Shown: piece by piece, positions 1-5,738 of the stretch
Layout of the letters: the number at the start of each line of letters is the position of its first letter
Numbering within the stretch: position 1 is the stretch's first letter
Assembly: GCA_009914575.1 (NCBI GenBank)
Contig: WNEB01000117.1
Span: 1 to 5,761 of the forward strand
DNA length: 5,761 bases
DNA from: Burkholderia gladioli
Lineage (GTDB): Bacteria > Pseudomonadota > Gammaproteobacteria > Burkholderiales > Burkholderiaceae
Direction: 5' to 3'
The notes under the pieces: model-generated
Seen by the model: the letters and a program-made list of their open reading frames with translations, nothing else
Told to the model about the DNA's origin: nothing
Databases searched by the model: none
Made by a program: the position numbers and the translations under genes

Positions 1-690
1 CACATCGCGAGCGCTGTCCGCCAGGTCTGGTGTTGGGATATGACGTATTTGCCCGCCACCGTAGCCGGTATGTGGTTCTACCTGTACCTGATCATGGACA
101 TCTACAGCCGCAAGATCATCGCCTGGGAAGTGCACGCGACCGACGACGCCGATCATGCCGTTCGGGTCGTTCAGCGGGCGGCGCTGGCCGAAGGGATTGC
201 TGCTGACGAGCAGCGCCCCGTCCTGCACGGTGACAACGGTTCTACGCTGAAGGCCACGACGGTGCTGGCGATGCTCCACTGGCTCGGCGTGAAGCCCTCG
301 TACTCGCGACCGCGCGTGAGTGACGACAACGCGTTCGTTGAATCGCTGTTCCGCACAGCCAAGTACCGGCCCGAGTTCCCGGCACACGGCTTTGCCGATC
401 TGGACGCCGCGAGGCAATGGGCGATGCGCTTCGTGCACTGGTACAACAACGAACATCGGCACAGCGGCATACGTTACGTCACGCCGGCGCAGCGACATGC
501 TGGCGAGGATGTCGCGATTCTGGCCGCACGGCATGAAGTGTATCTGGCGGCCCGCGAACGCCATCCGGCCCGCTGGTCGGGCCAGACACGCAATTGGACG
601 CCGCTCTGCACCGTCGCGCTCAACCCGGACCGCGACGCAATCGTCCACGAGGCCGGAATCAGGGTTCGTAAGCAGGCTGAAGTTGCATGA
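1..690 (+). CDS. IS3-family transposase OrfB, C-terminal catalytic part (5' end outside window)
   Basis: This DDE transposase (rve/integrase-core fold) cuts and joins the ends of its insertion sequence. The reading frame is open from base 1, so an ATG at 40 is not the true start; the visible part is 229 residues. The catalytic triad is clear: Asp in WCWDMTYLP (bases 37-39), Asp in LHGDNGS (232-234) and Glu in DDNAFVESLFRT (340-342). Exactly 35 residues separate the last two, the classic D,D(35)E spacing. The sequence WYNNEHRHSGIRYVTPAQRH (about 439-498) is the usual IS3-type tail after the Glu. The stop is TGA at 688-690. OrfB is normally made by frameshifting from an upstream orfA, which lies outside the window. 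No lesion is visible in the part present. The exact IS3 subgroup cannot be assigned from sequence alone. Confidence 0.93.
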   Translation, partial: HIASAVRQVWCWDMTYLPATVAGMWFYLYLIMDIYSRKIIAWEVHATDDADHAVRVVQRAALAEGIAADEQRPVLHGDNGSTLKATTVLAMLHWLGVKPSYSRPRVSDDNAFVESLFRTAKYRPEFPAHGFADLDAARQWAMRFVHWYNNEHRHSGIRYVTPAQRHAGEDVAILAARHEVYLAARERHPARWSGQTRNWTPLCTVALNPDRDAIVHEAGIRVRKQAEVA

Positions 691-720
691 CAGAGGCGAC
701 AACTACCTTGACGCGCACCG
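1..720 (+). mobile_element. IS3-family insertion sequence, right-hand part
   Basis: This stretch holds the transposase 3' region and about 30 bp of right-end DNA after its stop. The right boundary is set by comparison: bases 721-852 match the inverted miniature element at 3967-4098, and the match stops sharply at 720/721. IS3 elements usually end in CA-3'. The sequence GCGCA ends at 717, so the element may end there with CCG (718-720) as a 3-bp target duplication, but the other end is not in view to confirm this. The inner end sequence CAACTAC (700-706) is also found, inverted, at the IS end starting at 5640 (GTAGTTG). The two may be related or the same IS. Confidence 0.8.
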
Positions 721-852
721 GGCCCCCGAGCCCTTCCGGCGGCGAGTACTTCCCCGCCTTGAGGCGGGGCTAGGGGTGGGAAGATACCGTTTTGCGACGT
801 AGGTTTTCGTACCCCGGCGGCCCTTTTCACCCACTCAAATTTCAAGAGAGCC
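721..852 (-). mobile_element. Truncated miniature element (copy 1), interrupted by the IS3 element
   Basis: The reverse complement of 721-852 matches 3967-4098 at 129 of 132 positions, with no gaps. The three differences are at 734, 747 and 762. The terminal inverted repeat is complete at the right (829-852, outermost bases GGCTCTCTTGAA read inward on the minus strand). The other half of the element is missing because the IS3 element abuts it at 721. The conserved hairpin CCCCGCC/GGCGGGG (752-758 with 763-769, loop TTGA on the plus strand) is retained. The copy lies 28 bp beyond the murB stop. No target duplication can be seen because only one end is present. There is no coding capacity. Confidence 0.85.
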
Positions 853-880
853 CTTTTTCTTGGCTGCTCGGCGGAGGCGC

Positions 881-1960
881 TCAGATCGCGACCGGCTCGG
901 CCTCGAGTTCGACGCCGAAGCGCGCGCGCACGTCGGCCTGAATCGCCCGCGCCAGCGCCAGCACGTCGGCACCCGACGCGCCGCCGCGATTGACGAGCAC
1001 CAGCGCCTGACGGTCGTGCACGGCCGCCGCGCCCAGCGCGCGCCCTTTCCAGCCACAGCGGTCGATCAGCCAGCCGACCGCCAGCTTCGCGCGCCCGTCG
1101 GGCTGCGCGTAGGCCACCAGCTCCGGCTCGCGTTCGCGCAACGCCGCGCATTGCGCCGCGTCGATCACGGGATTCTTGAAGAAACTGCCGGCATTGCCGA
1201 GCACGACCGGATCGGGCAGCTTGGCGCGCCGGATCGCCACCACCGCGTCGAATACGTCGCGCGGCGTGGCGGCCCCGGCCTCGATGCCGCGCGCGGCGAA
1301 TTCGCGCTCGACGTCGGCGTAGTTCGTGCGCGGCTGCCACTGCTTCGGCAGGCGAAAACACACCGACACGATCGCGAACCGATCGCGCGCCGCCTGCTTG
1401 AATACGCTGTCGCGATAGCCGAACGCACAGGCGGCGGCATCGAATTCGACGATCTCGCCCGTGGCCAGCTCGACCGCCTTCAGCGATGCGAAGCGTTCGC
1501 GCATCTCGATGCCGTATGCGCCGATGTTCTGGATCGGCGCCGCGCCGACCGTGCCCGGAATCAGCGCCAGGTTTTCCAGCCCCGGCATGCCGGCTTCGAG
1601 CGTCCAGGCCACGAATTCGTGCCAGTTCTCGCCGCCGCCCGCCTCGACGTACCACGCCTCGTCGTCCTCGCGCACCCGTGCGCGGCCGCGCACGCGGTTG
1701 ATCAGCACCAGCGCCTCGACGTCGCCGGTGAACACCACGTTGCTGCCGCCGCCCAGCACCAGCGCGGGCAGCCCGGCCGCCCGCGGATCGCGCACGGCCG
1801 CCGCGAAGCCGACCGGCGTGTCGATCATCGTGGCAAGGCGGGCGCGCACGTCGAAGCCGAAGCTGTTGTGGGCGCGCAGCGCATAGTCGGGCGTCAATTC
1901 GGGCGCCGGATCGGGCATGCGGGTGGACGGCGAGGACATCGGGGGAGCGGAATCGGACAT
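881..1960 (-). CDS. murB: UDP-N-acetylenolpyruvoylglucosamine reductase MurB
   Basis: MurB is a cytoplasmic FAD enzyme that uses NADPH to reduce UDP-GlcNAc-enolpyruvate to UDP-MurNAc, the second committed step of peptidoglycan precursor synthesis. With the start at 1960 the protein has 359 residues; E. coli MurB has about 342. An FAD-binding loop GGGSNVV lies at residues 70-76 and [17 protein letters not shown] at 134-150. YRDSVFK at 182-188 carries the active-site Arg, NAGSFFKNP at 256-264 carries the catalytic Ser (about 259), and the C-terminal FGVELEAEP holds the expected Glu. The layout fits type I MurB. The start is uncertain: in-frame ATGs at 1960, 1939 and 1918 all lack a good Shine-Dalgarno sequence, and conserved sequence begins only at [19 protein letters not shown]. 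ATGs at 2059 and 2149 would add a non-conserved leader. The gene is divergent from yajQ and no frameshift is visible. A miniature-element remnant sits just past its stop, where a terminator might have been. Confidence 0.95.
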   Translation of the reverse strand: MSDSAPPMSSPSTRMPDPAPELTPDYALRAHNSFGFDVRARLATMIDTPVGFAAAVRDPRAAGLPALVLGGGSNVVFTGDVEALVLINRVRGRARVREDDEAWYVEAGGGENWHEFVAWTLEAGMPGLENLALIPGTVGAAPIQNIGAYGIEMRERFASLKAVELATGEIVEFDAAACAFGYRDSVFKQAARDRFAIVSVCFRLPKQWQPRTNYADVEREFAARGIEAGAATPRDVFDAVVAIRRAKLPDPVVLGNAGSFFKNPVIDAAQCAALREREPELVAYAQPDGRAKLAVGWLIDRCGWKGRALGAAAVHDRQALVLVNRGGASGADVLALARAIQADVRARFGVELEAEPVAI

Positions 1961-2038
1961 CGGGGCGGCGAATGGTGCGATGCGGGTGGGTGCCAACGGA
2001 TTGCCGGGCGCGGCCTGCCTGAAAGGCGGCAGACGGCC

Positions 2039-2068
2039 TTGGGCAAAACGCGTGGGCATCGGTAAAAT
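2039..2068 (+). promoter_or_regulatory. Candidate sigma-70 promoter for yajQ
   Basis: TTGGGC (2039-2044) and TAAAAT (2063-2068) are separated by 18 bp. The -10 matches five of six consensus bases and the -35 only the TTG. Transcription would start near 2075, giving a leader of about 68 nt before the yajQ ATG. The element lies inside the 182-bp gap between divergent murB and yajQ, so the two promoters interleave. Assignment is by position and hexamer match only. Confidence 0.35.
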
Positions 2069-2083
2069 GGCGGGCGGTCCGCA

Positions 2084-2089
2084 ATTATA
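2084..2089 (-). promoter_or_regulatory. Candidate -10 box for murB
   Basis: On the minus strand this reads TATAAT, a perfect sigma-70 -10 hexamer. It lies about 124 bp upstream of the preferred murB start and 25 bp upstream of an alternative ATG at 2059. No convincing -35 box is seen at 16-18 bp (about 2106-2113), so an activator or a weak -35 would be needed. It overlaps the divergent yajQ control region. Confidence 0.45.
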
Positions 2090-2095
2090 GCGAGT

Positions 2096-2118
2096 GGCCG
2101 TGCGCGAATCGCGCGGCC
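2096..2118 (+). other. GC-rich hairpin in the predicted yajQ leader
   Basis: GGCC (2096-2099) pairs with GGCC (2115-2118), and GCGCG (2102-2106) pairs with CGCGC (2110-2114). The loop is AAT and there is a 2-nt bulge (GT, 2100-2101). The hairpin ends 12 bases before the yajQ ribosome-binding site. It could affect mRNA stability or translation, but in DNA this GC-rich it may be chance. Confidence 0.3.
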
Positions 2119-2142
2119 CGCATGTTTTACAGGGAGAACAGC

Positions 2143-2628
2143 ATGCCATCGTTCGACGTCGTTTCCGAAGCGAATATGATCGAAGTGAAGAATGCAGTCG
2201 AGCAGTCGAACAAGGAAATTTCGACGCGCTTCGACTTCAAGGGGTCCGACGCGCGCGTCGACCACAAGGAAAACGAATTGACGCTGTTTGCCGACGACGA
2301 TTTCAAGCTCGGCCAGGTCAAGGACGTGCTGATCAACAAGATGGCCAAGCGCAACGTGGACGTGCGCTTCCTCGATTACGGCAAGGTCGAGAAGATCGGC
2401 GGAGACAAGGTCAAGCAGGTGGTCACGATCAAGAAGGGCGTGACGGGCGATCTGGCCAAGCGCGTGGTGCGCACCGTGAAGGACAGCAAGATCAAGGTGC
2501 AGGCCAGCATCCAGGGCGATTCGGTGCGCGTGACGGGCACCAAGCGCGACGATCTGCAAAGCGTGATCGCGCTGCTGCGCAAGGAAATCGCCGATACACC
2601 GCTCGATTTCAACAACTTCCGCGACTGA
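2143..2628 (+). CDS. yajQ: YajQ-family cyclic di-GMP-binding protein
   Basis: YajQ is a small cytoplasmic protein of 161 residues; the E. coli protein is about 163. It is built from two ferredoxin-like halves. Members of the family, notably in Xanthomonas and Pseudomonas, bind cyclic di-GMP and act with transcription factors. Older annotations call it a nucleotide-binding protein. Conserved landmarks are the N-terminal [29 protein letters not shown] (about residues 17-36), [16 protein letters not shown] (46-61) and the C-terminal [12 protein letters not shown]. The start at 2143 is chosen over an in-frame ATG at 2122 because AGGGAG (2131-2136) lies 6 nt upstream and MPSFDVVSE is the conserved family N-terminus. 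The gene stands alone: divergent from murB and closed by a strong terminator. No lesion is visible. The ligand role is known from the family, not shown here. Confidence 0.96.
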   Translation: MPSFDVVSEANMIEVKNAVEQSNKEISTRFDFKGSDARVDHKENELTLFADDDFKLGQVKDVLINKMAKRNVDVRFLDYGKVEKIGGDKVKQVVTIKKGVTGDLAKRVVRTVKDSKIKVQASIQGDSVRVTGTKRDDLQSVIALLRKEIADTPLDFNNFRD

Positions 2629-2655
2629 TCGCAGCGCTGCCCCGGTAGCGCATCG

Positions 2656-2699
2656 ACGGCGCGCGGCGCGGGTCGACCCCGTTGCCGCGCGCCGTTTTT
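2656..2699 (+). terminator. Intrinsic terminator after yajQ
   Basis: A perfect 12-bp stem, ACGGCGCGCGGC (2656-2667) with GCCGCGCGCCGT (2684-2695), is followed by five T (2695-2699). The 16-nt loop contains a smaller GGGT/ACCC stem (2670-2679). It lies 27 bases after the yajQ stop, and its T tract touches the plsY stop codon on the other strand. It has no T tract on the plsY side, so termination is probably one-way. Confidence 0.9.
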
Positions 2700-3313
2700 C
2701 ATTCGGCCGCCGGCTTCTTCTTTTCGCCGATCCGGCTTTCCTGCCCGTTCAGCAGCTTCGAGATATTGGCGCGATGCCGCCAGACCAGCAGCACGCTCAT
2801 CGCCAGCACGGCCCAGGCCACCGGGTTGTCGAGCGTGCCGAACAGATAGGCATCGAAGATCGGCGCGAACACCGCCGCCACGAGCGCCGCGAACGACGAA
2901 TAGCGGAAGCAGAACGCGATCACGAGCCAGCTCAGCAGAGTGGCGATGCCGAGCGCGGGCGAGATCGCCAGCAGCACGCCGGCCGCCGTGGCCACGCCCT
3001 TGCCGCCCTGGAAGCGGAAGAAGATCGGATACAGGTGGCCGAGAAACACGGCGATCGCGGCCAGCGCCACGCCGAGCTCGCCGCCGATGCCGAAATGGCG
3101 CACCAGCCACACGGCAAGCCAGCCCTTGAAGGCATCGCCGAGCAGCGTGAGGATCGCGGCCTTGCGGTTGCCGCTGCGCAGCACGTTGGTCGCGCCGGGG
3201 TTCTTCGAGCCGTAGGAGCGCGGATCGGCGAGGCCCATCAGTGCGCTGACGACGACGGCGAACGACACCGAGCCGATCAGGTAGGCAGCGATGGTAGCGA
3301 TCAGAATCTGCAT
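2699..3313 (-). CDS. plsY: Glycerol-3-phosphate acyltransferase PlsY
   Basis: PlsY is an inner-membrane enzyme that transfers an acyl group from acyl-phosphate (made by PlsX) to sn-glycerol-3-phosphate, giving lysophosphatidic acid, the first step of phospholipid synthesis. The 204-residue length is normal for the family. The three family motifs are visible: GSVSFA (14-19) followed by SKNPGATN (36-43); GDAFKG (59-64); and [18 protein letters not shown] (92-109). Hydrophobic stretches at about 2-24, 52-72, 80-99, 108-135 and 140-178 fit a multi-pass membrane protein, with a charged C-terminal tail (EKKKPAAE). The start at 3313 fits the usual N-terminus MQILIA, although the upstream ribosome-binding site is weak. 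The gene lies downstream of the ybaK pseudogene on the same strand with a 149-bp gap, and converges on yajQ. Confidence 0.97.
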   Translation of the reverse strand: MQILIATIAAYLIGSVSFAVVVSALMGLADPRSYGSKNPGATNVLRSGNRKAAILTLLGDAFKGWLAVWLVRHFGIGGELGVALAAIAVFLGHLYPIFFRFQGGKGVATAAGVLLAISPALGIATLLSWLVIAFCFRYSSFAALVAAVFAPIFDAYLFGTLDNPVAWAVLAMSVLLVWRHRANISKLLNGQESRIGEKKKPAAE

Positions 3314-3421
3314 GAGGATGGTGTGTTTCTGCGAATGATGAAAGGATGGCCGACCGCGCCGCGATGGTGCGCTGCAGCCATGCCGCGCACCGGTTGCGGC
3401 TGCGGCTGCGCGGCGGCGCTC

Positions 3422-3427
3422 ATTCTA
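3422..3427 (-). promoter_or_regulatory. Possible -10 box for plsY in the 3314-3462 gap
   Basis: On the minus strand this reads TAGAAT, within a gap of about 149 bp between the ybaK remnant and plsY. The -35 region is unconvincing (about GAACGC at 17 bp). The rest of the gap is low-complexity GC-rich DNA in which I see no gene or RNA. The transcript leader would be about 100 nt. Confidence 0.25.
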
Positions 3428-3462
3428 CCGAAGCGCGCCGGCCGGCGTTCCCGGTGAAACCC

Positions 3463-3952
3463 TCAATCGACGCTCGCGCACTGCACCGACCGGGCGCCGA
3501 GCACCTCGACCAGCACCGCCGGCGCCAGGCTGACGAGGCAGCCGCGCTTGCCGCCATTGACGAGAATCGACGGCAGTTCGAGCACCGACGCCGACATACA
3601 CGGGCATGGCCTTCTTCGTGCCGAACGGCGAGGTGCCGCCGACCAGATAGCCGGAATGGCGATTCGCCACCTCGGGCTTGCACGGCTCGAGGCGCTTCGC
3701 GCCGATCTGCCGCGCGAGGTTCTTGGTGGAGACGGTGTGATCGCCGTGCATCAGGATCACGAGCGGCTTGGCGTGTTCGTCTTCCATGACCAGCGTCTTC
3801 ACCACCTAGTGCTCGTCCACGCCGAGCTGGCGCGCCGATTCGCCGGTGCCGCCGTGCTCGACGTAGTCGTAGGTGTGCTCGCCGAAGGCGACGCCATGGC
3901 GGCGCAGCCACTGCGTGGCCGGCGTTTCGGATACGTGTCGGGATTTGCTCAT
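3463..3952 (-). pseudogene. ybaK: Broken YbaK/EbsC-type Cys-tRNA(Pro) deacylase
   Basis: YbaK hydrolyses Cys-tRNA(Pro), clearing a mischarging error of prolyl-tRNA synthetase. From ATG at 3952 the frame reads MSKSRHVSETPATQWLRRHG and continues to LGVDEH, then meets TAG (3806-3808) at codon 49. After the stop it resumes as VVKTLVMEDEHAKPLVIL, including the Lys (about 52) that corresponds to the family's key lysine, then RHSGYLVGGTSPFGTKKAMPVYV. Near 3592 the frame breaks; the correct C-terminus (SVLELPSILVNGGKRGCLVS to QCASVD, TGA at 3463-3465) continues in another frame. The break fits a 2-bp loss: GTCG then GCGTCG, where a Val-Glu-Ala-Ser sequence is expected. The restored length would be about 163 residues, normal for the family. 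Two independent lesions argue against a single sequencing error. A miniature element is inserted 14 bp upstream of the start. Confidence 0.92.
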
Positions 3953-3958
3953 GGGTGC

Positions 3959-3966
3959 ATTTTAAT
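3959..3966. repeat. Left copy of 8-bp target duplication (ATTTTAAT)
   Basis: ATTTTAAT abuts the left end of the miniature element and recurs at 4232-4239 abutting its right end. The identity extends two bases further (GCATTTTAAT) if element boundaries are ignored. Eight bases gives the best end-to-end symmetry of the inverted repeats. Confidence 0.85.
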
Positions 3967-4231
3967 GGCTCTCTTGAAATTTGAGTGGGTGAAAAGGGCC
4001 GCCGGGGTACGAAAACCTACGTCGCAAAACGGTATCTTCCCACCCCTAGCCCCGCCGCAAGGCGGGGAAGTCCTCGCCGCCGGACGGGCTCGGGGGCCAG
4101 GCGGCGCAAGGCTTTGCCTGGCCCGAGCCCTCAAGCGTGCTCGTAGATTTCTCCGCATCAAGGGTTCGCTGCGCCGGGCTTCGCCCGCCCTTGACCCGAA
4201 AAAATCCACCCACTCGAAATTCAAGAGAGGC
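3967..4231. mobile_element. 265-bp miniature inverted-repeat element (copy 2, complete)
   Basis: Terminal inverted repeats of 24 bp (3967-3990 and 4208-4231) match at 21 positions; the outermost bases are GGCTCTCTTGAA and GCCTCTCTTGAA. The element is flanked by an 8-bp duplication, ATTTTAAT. It holds no credible gene. Inside are three hairpins: CCCCGCC-GCAA-GGCGGGG (4050-4067); a 15-bp stem with a 2-nt bulge (4086-4102 with 4116-4130); and TCAAGGG/CCCTTGA (4158-4164 with 4188-4194) enclosing CGGGC-TTC-GCCCG (4175-4187). A second, truncated copy lies inverted at 721-852. The GGCTCT-type ends and 8-bp AT-rich duplication recall the ISL3 family, so a non-autonomous element mobilised by an ISL3-like transposase is my inference. 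It separates the divergent ybaK and acyl-CoA synthetase remnants. Confidence 0.85.
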
Positions 4232-4239
4232 ATTTTAAT
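4232..4239. repeat. Right copy of 8-bp target duplication (ATTTTAAT)
   Basis: This is identical to 3959-3966 and directly follows the right terminal inverted repeat. Together the two copies mark a transposition event rather than a recombination junction. Confidence 0.85.
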
Positions 4240-4359
4240 TGCGGTCGCGTTGAAGCACTATTGTCCGTTCGGCCAATTGCTCCCGGGCGGGGCACATGGC
4301 ACGATCGGAGCCTTCTCGATGTAAGGCCATGCAGCCCGCGGCCTGTTTCCGGAGCCACG

Positions 4360-5639
4360 ATGTCCGCCTCGCCCGCCTCCTCCCGTCTCGATGTCGATGC
4401 CCTGCTCGCCGCGCTGCCCGCGCGCATCGATCACGTGCCGCGCCGCATTGCCGCCCGCACGCCCGATCACCCGGCGCTGATCGAGGACGCACGCCGGCTC
4501 ACCTACGCGCAGCTGGTCGCGGCGATCGCGTCATGATCGTGGCCGAGAACAGCATCGCGCAAATCGTCCTGCTGTTCGCCGCCGCCGCGCTCGATGCCTG
4601 GGCGCTGCTCGTCAACGCGCGCCTGTCGACCGCCGAGCTCGACGCGATCGCGGCGCATGCCCAACCGCGCGCGCTGGCCTTCGTCACCGCCACCTCGCCC
4701 GACGCCGTCGCGCACGCCGCGCGCCATCGCGCCGAACCGGCCGCCGCCATCGCCCCCGACATCGGCGGCTGGGCCGTCGCGCTCGATCCGGTCGTCAGTG
4801 CGGAAGCGGTCGAGGCCGACGGTATGCGCCAATGCGCCGCGCTGATCTACACCACCGGCACCACGGGCACGCCCAAGGGCGTGATGCTGTCGCACTGCAA
4901 CCTGCTGTTCGTGGCGACCGTGTCGAGCACGCTGCGGCGCGTCGGCCCGCACGACGTCGTCTACACGGTGCTGCCGGTCTCGCATGTCTACGGGCTGGCC
5001 TCGGTGTGTCTCGGCAGCCTGCACGCCGGCGCCACGCTGCGCCTCGCACCGCGCTTCGTGCCCGAAGCGGTGCGCCGCGCGCTCGCCGACGAGCAGGTCA
5101 CGATCTTCCAGGGCGTGCCCGTCATGCACGCCAAGCTTCTCGAACATCTGCACACGCACGGCCATCCATGGCACGCGCCGCACCTGCGCTTCGTCTACTC
5201 GGGCGGCTCGCCGCCCGATGCCGACCTCAAGGCGCGCGTCGAACGCATCTACGGGCTGCCGCTGCACAACGGCTACGGCATGACCGAGAGCAGCCCCACC
5301 GTCGCGCAAACGCCGCTCGATGCGCCGCGCATCGATTGCTCGGTCGGCACGCCTATTCCGGGCATCGAGGTGCGGCTCGTCGATCTTGCCGGGCAAGACG
5401 TGCCGACCGGCGAAGTCGGCGAGATGATCGTGCGCGGCCCGAACGTGATGCTCGGCTACTACCGCAATCCGGACGCCACGCGCGCGGTCGTGTCGGCCGA
5501 CGGCTGGCTGCGCACCGGCGATCTGGCGCGCGCCGCGGCCGACGGCTCGCTGAGCATCGCCGGGCGCAGCAAGGAACTGATCATCCGCTCGGGCTTCAAT
5601 GTCTATCCGGCCGAGGTCGAGCATGTGCTGAACGGGCGG
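4360..5639 (+). pseudogene. Broken acyl-CoA synthetase-like (AMP-forming, ANL superfamily) gene
   Basis: Family members activate a carboxylic acid with ATP to an acyl-AMP, then usually transfer it to CoA. The start ATG at 4360 follows GGAG (4351-4354) and encodes 58 residues (MSASPASSRLDVDALLAALP to YAQLVAAIAS) before TGA at 4534-4536. The rest continues in another frame from about GDRVMIVAENS. Signature motifs are present: P-loop YTTGTTGTPKGVMLSH (about 4848-4895), NGYGMTE (5268-5288), GWLRTGDL (5502-5525) and GRSKELIIRSGFNVYPAEVE (5562-5621). At the frame break about 15-20 residues usual for the family, between LVAAI and GDRVM, appear to be missing, so a small deletion is likely. The C-terminus with the catalytic Lys is lost where IS DNA begins near 5640; the frame stops in the IS at 5655-5657. 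The substrate cannot be predicted. The 4240-4359 upstream stretch shows no strong promoter. Confidence 0.9.
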
Positions 5640-5667
5640 TGTCCCAAACGTAGTTGAAGGTTGAAGG

Positions 5668-5736
5668 CGGCGGTTCCCGTAGGAATCCGAGAGAATCGGG
5701 TTTCCAGGACCAACCTCCCGAACAGGAGAACCGCCG
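5668..5736 (+). promoter_or_regulatory. Inverted repeat that can hide the IS orfA ribosome-binding site
   Basis: CGGCGGTTC (5668-5676) pairs perfectly with GAACCGCCG (5728-5736). The 3' arm takes in the last G of the GGAG ribosome-binding site (5725-5728) and ends just before the ATG (5739). A second hairpin inside the loop pairs GGAA..CCGA with TCGG..TTCC (about 5682-5705). Many IS elements use such structures so that transcripts entering from outside do not yield transposase. This role is inferred from the layout. Confidence 0.5.
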
Positions 5737-5738
5737 AA

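Noticed and set aside
721..852. IS200/IS605 (tnpB) right end or guide-RNA scaffold, suggested by the CCCCGCC/GGCGGGG hairpin
   Set aside because: The complete copy has terminal inverted repeats and an 8-bp duplication, which IS200/IS605 elements lack.
860..2065. Long plus-strand open frame opposite murB
   Set aside because: Its His/Arg/Gln-rich composition mirrors murB codons on the opposite strand. It has no ribosome-binding site and no recognisable domain.
474..2084. Very long minus-strand open frame covering the murB region
   Set aside because: It is Arg/Ala-rich with no family motif and crosses the IS and the miniature element. The overlapping frame holds all MurB motifs. It is a shadow of high-GC codon use.
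2122..2142. Upstream in-frame ATG as the yajQ start
   Set aside because: The ribosome-binding site AGGGAG lies between it and the ATG at 2143, where the conserved MPSFDVVSE begins.
3371..3420. GCGGCT/GCGGCG-rich tract as a tandem repeat
   Set aside because: Units are short and irregular; ordinary for DNA this GC-rich.
3548..4324. Plus-strand open frame across ybaK and the miniature element
   Set aside because: It is antisense to the clear YbaK remnant and then reads through element DNA. No domain or start signal supports it.
4503..5624. Long minus-strand open frame opposite the synthetase
   Set aside because: Its composition is the antisense pattern of the plus-strand gene, whose adenylation motifs are unmistakable.
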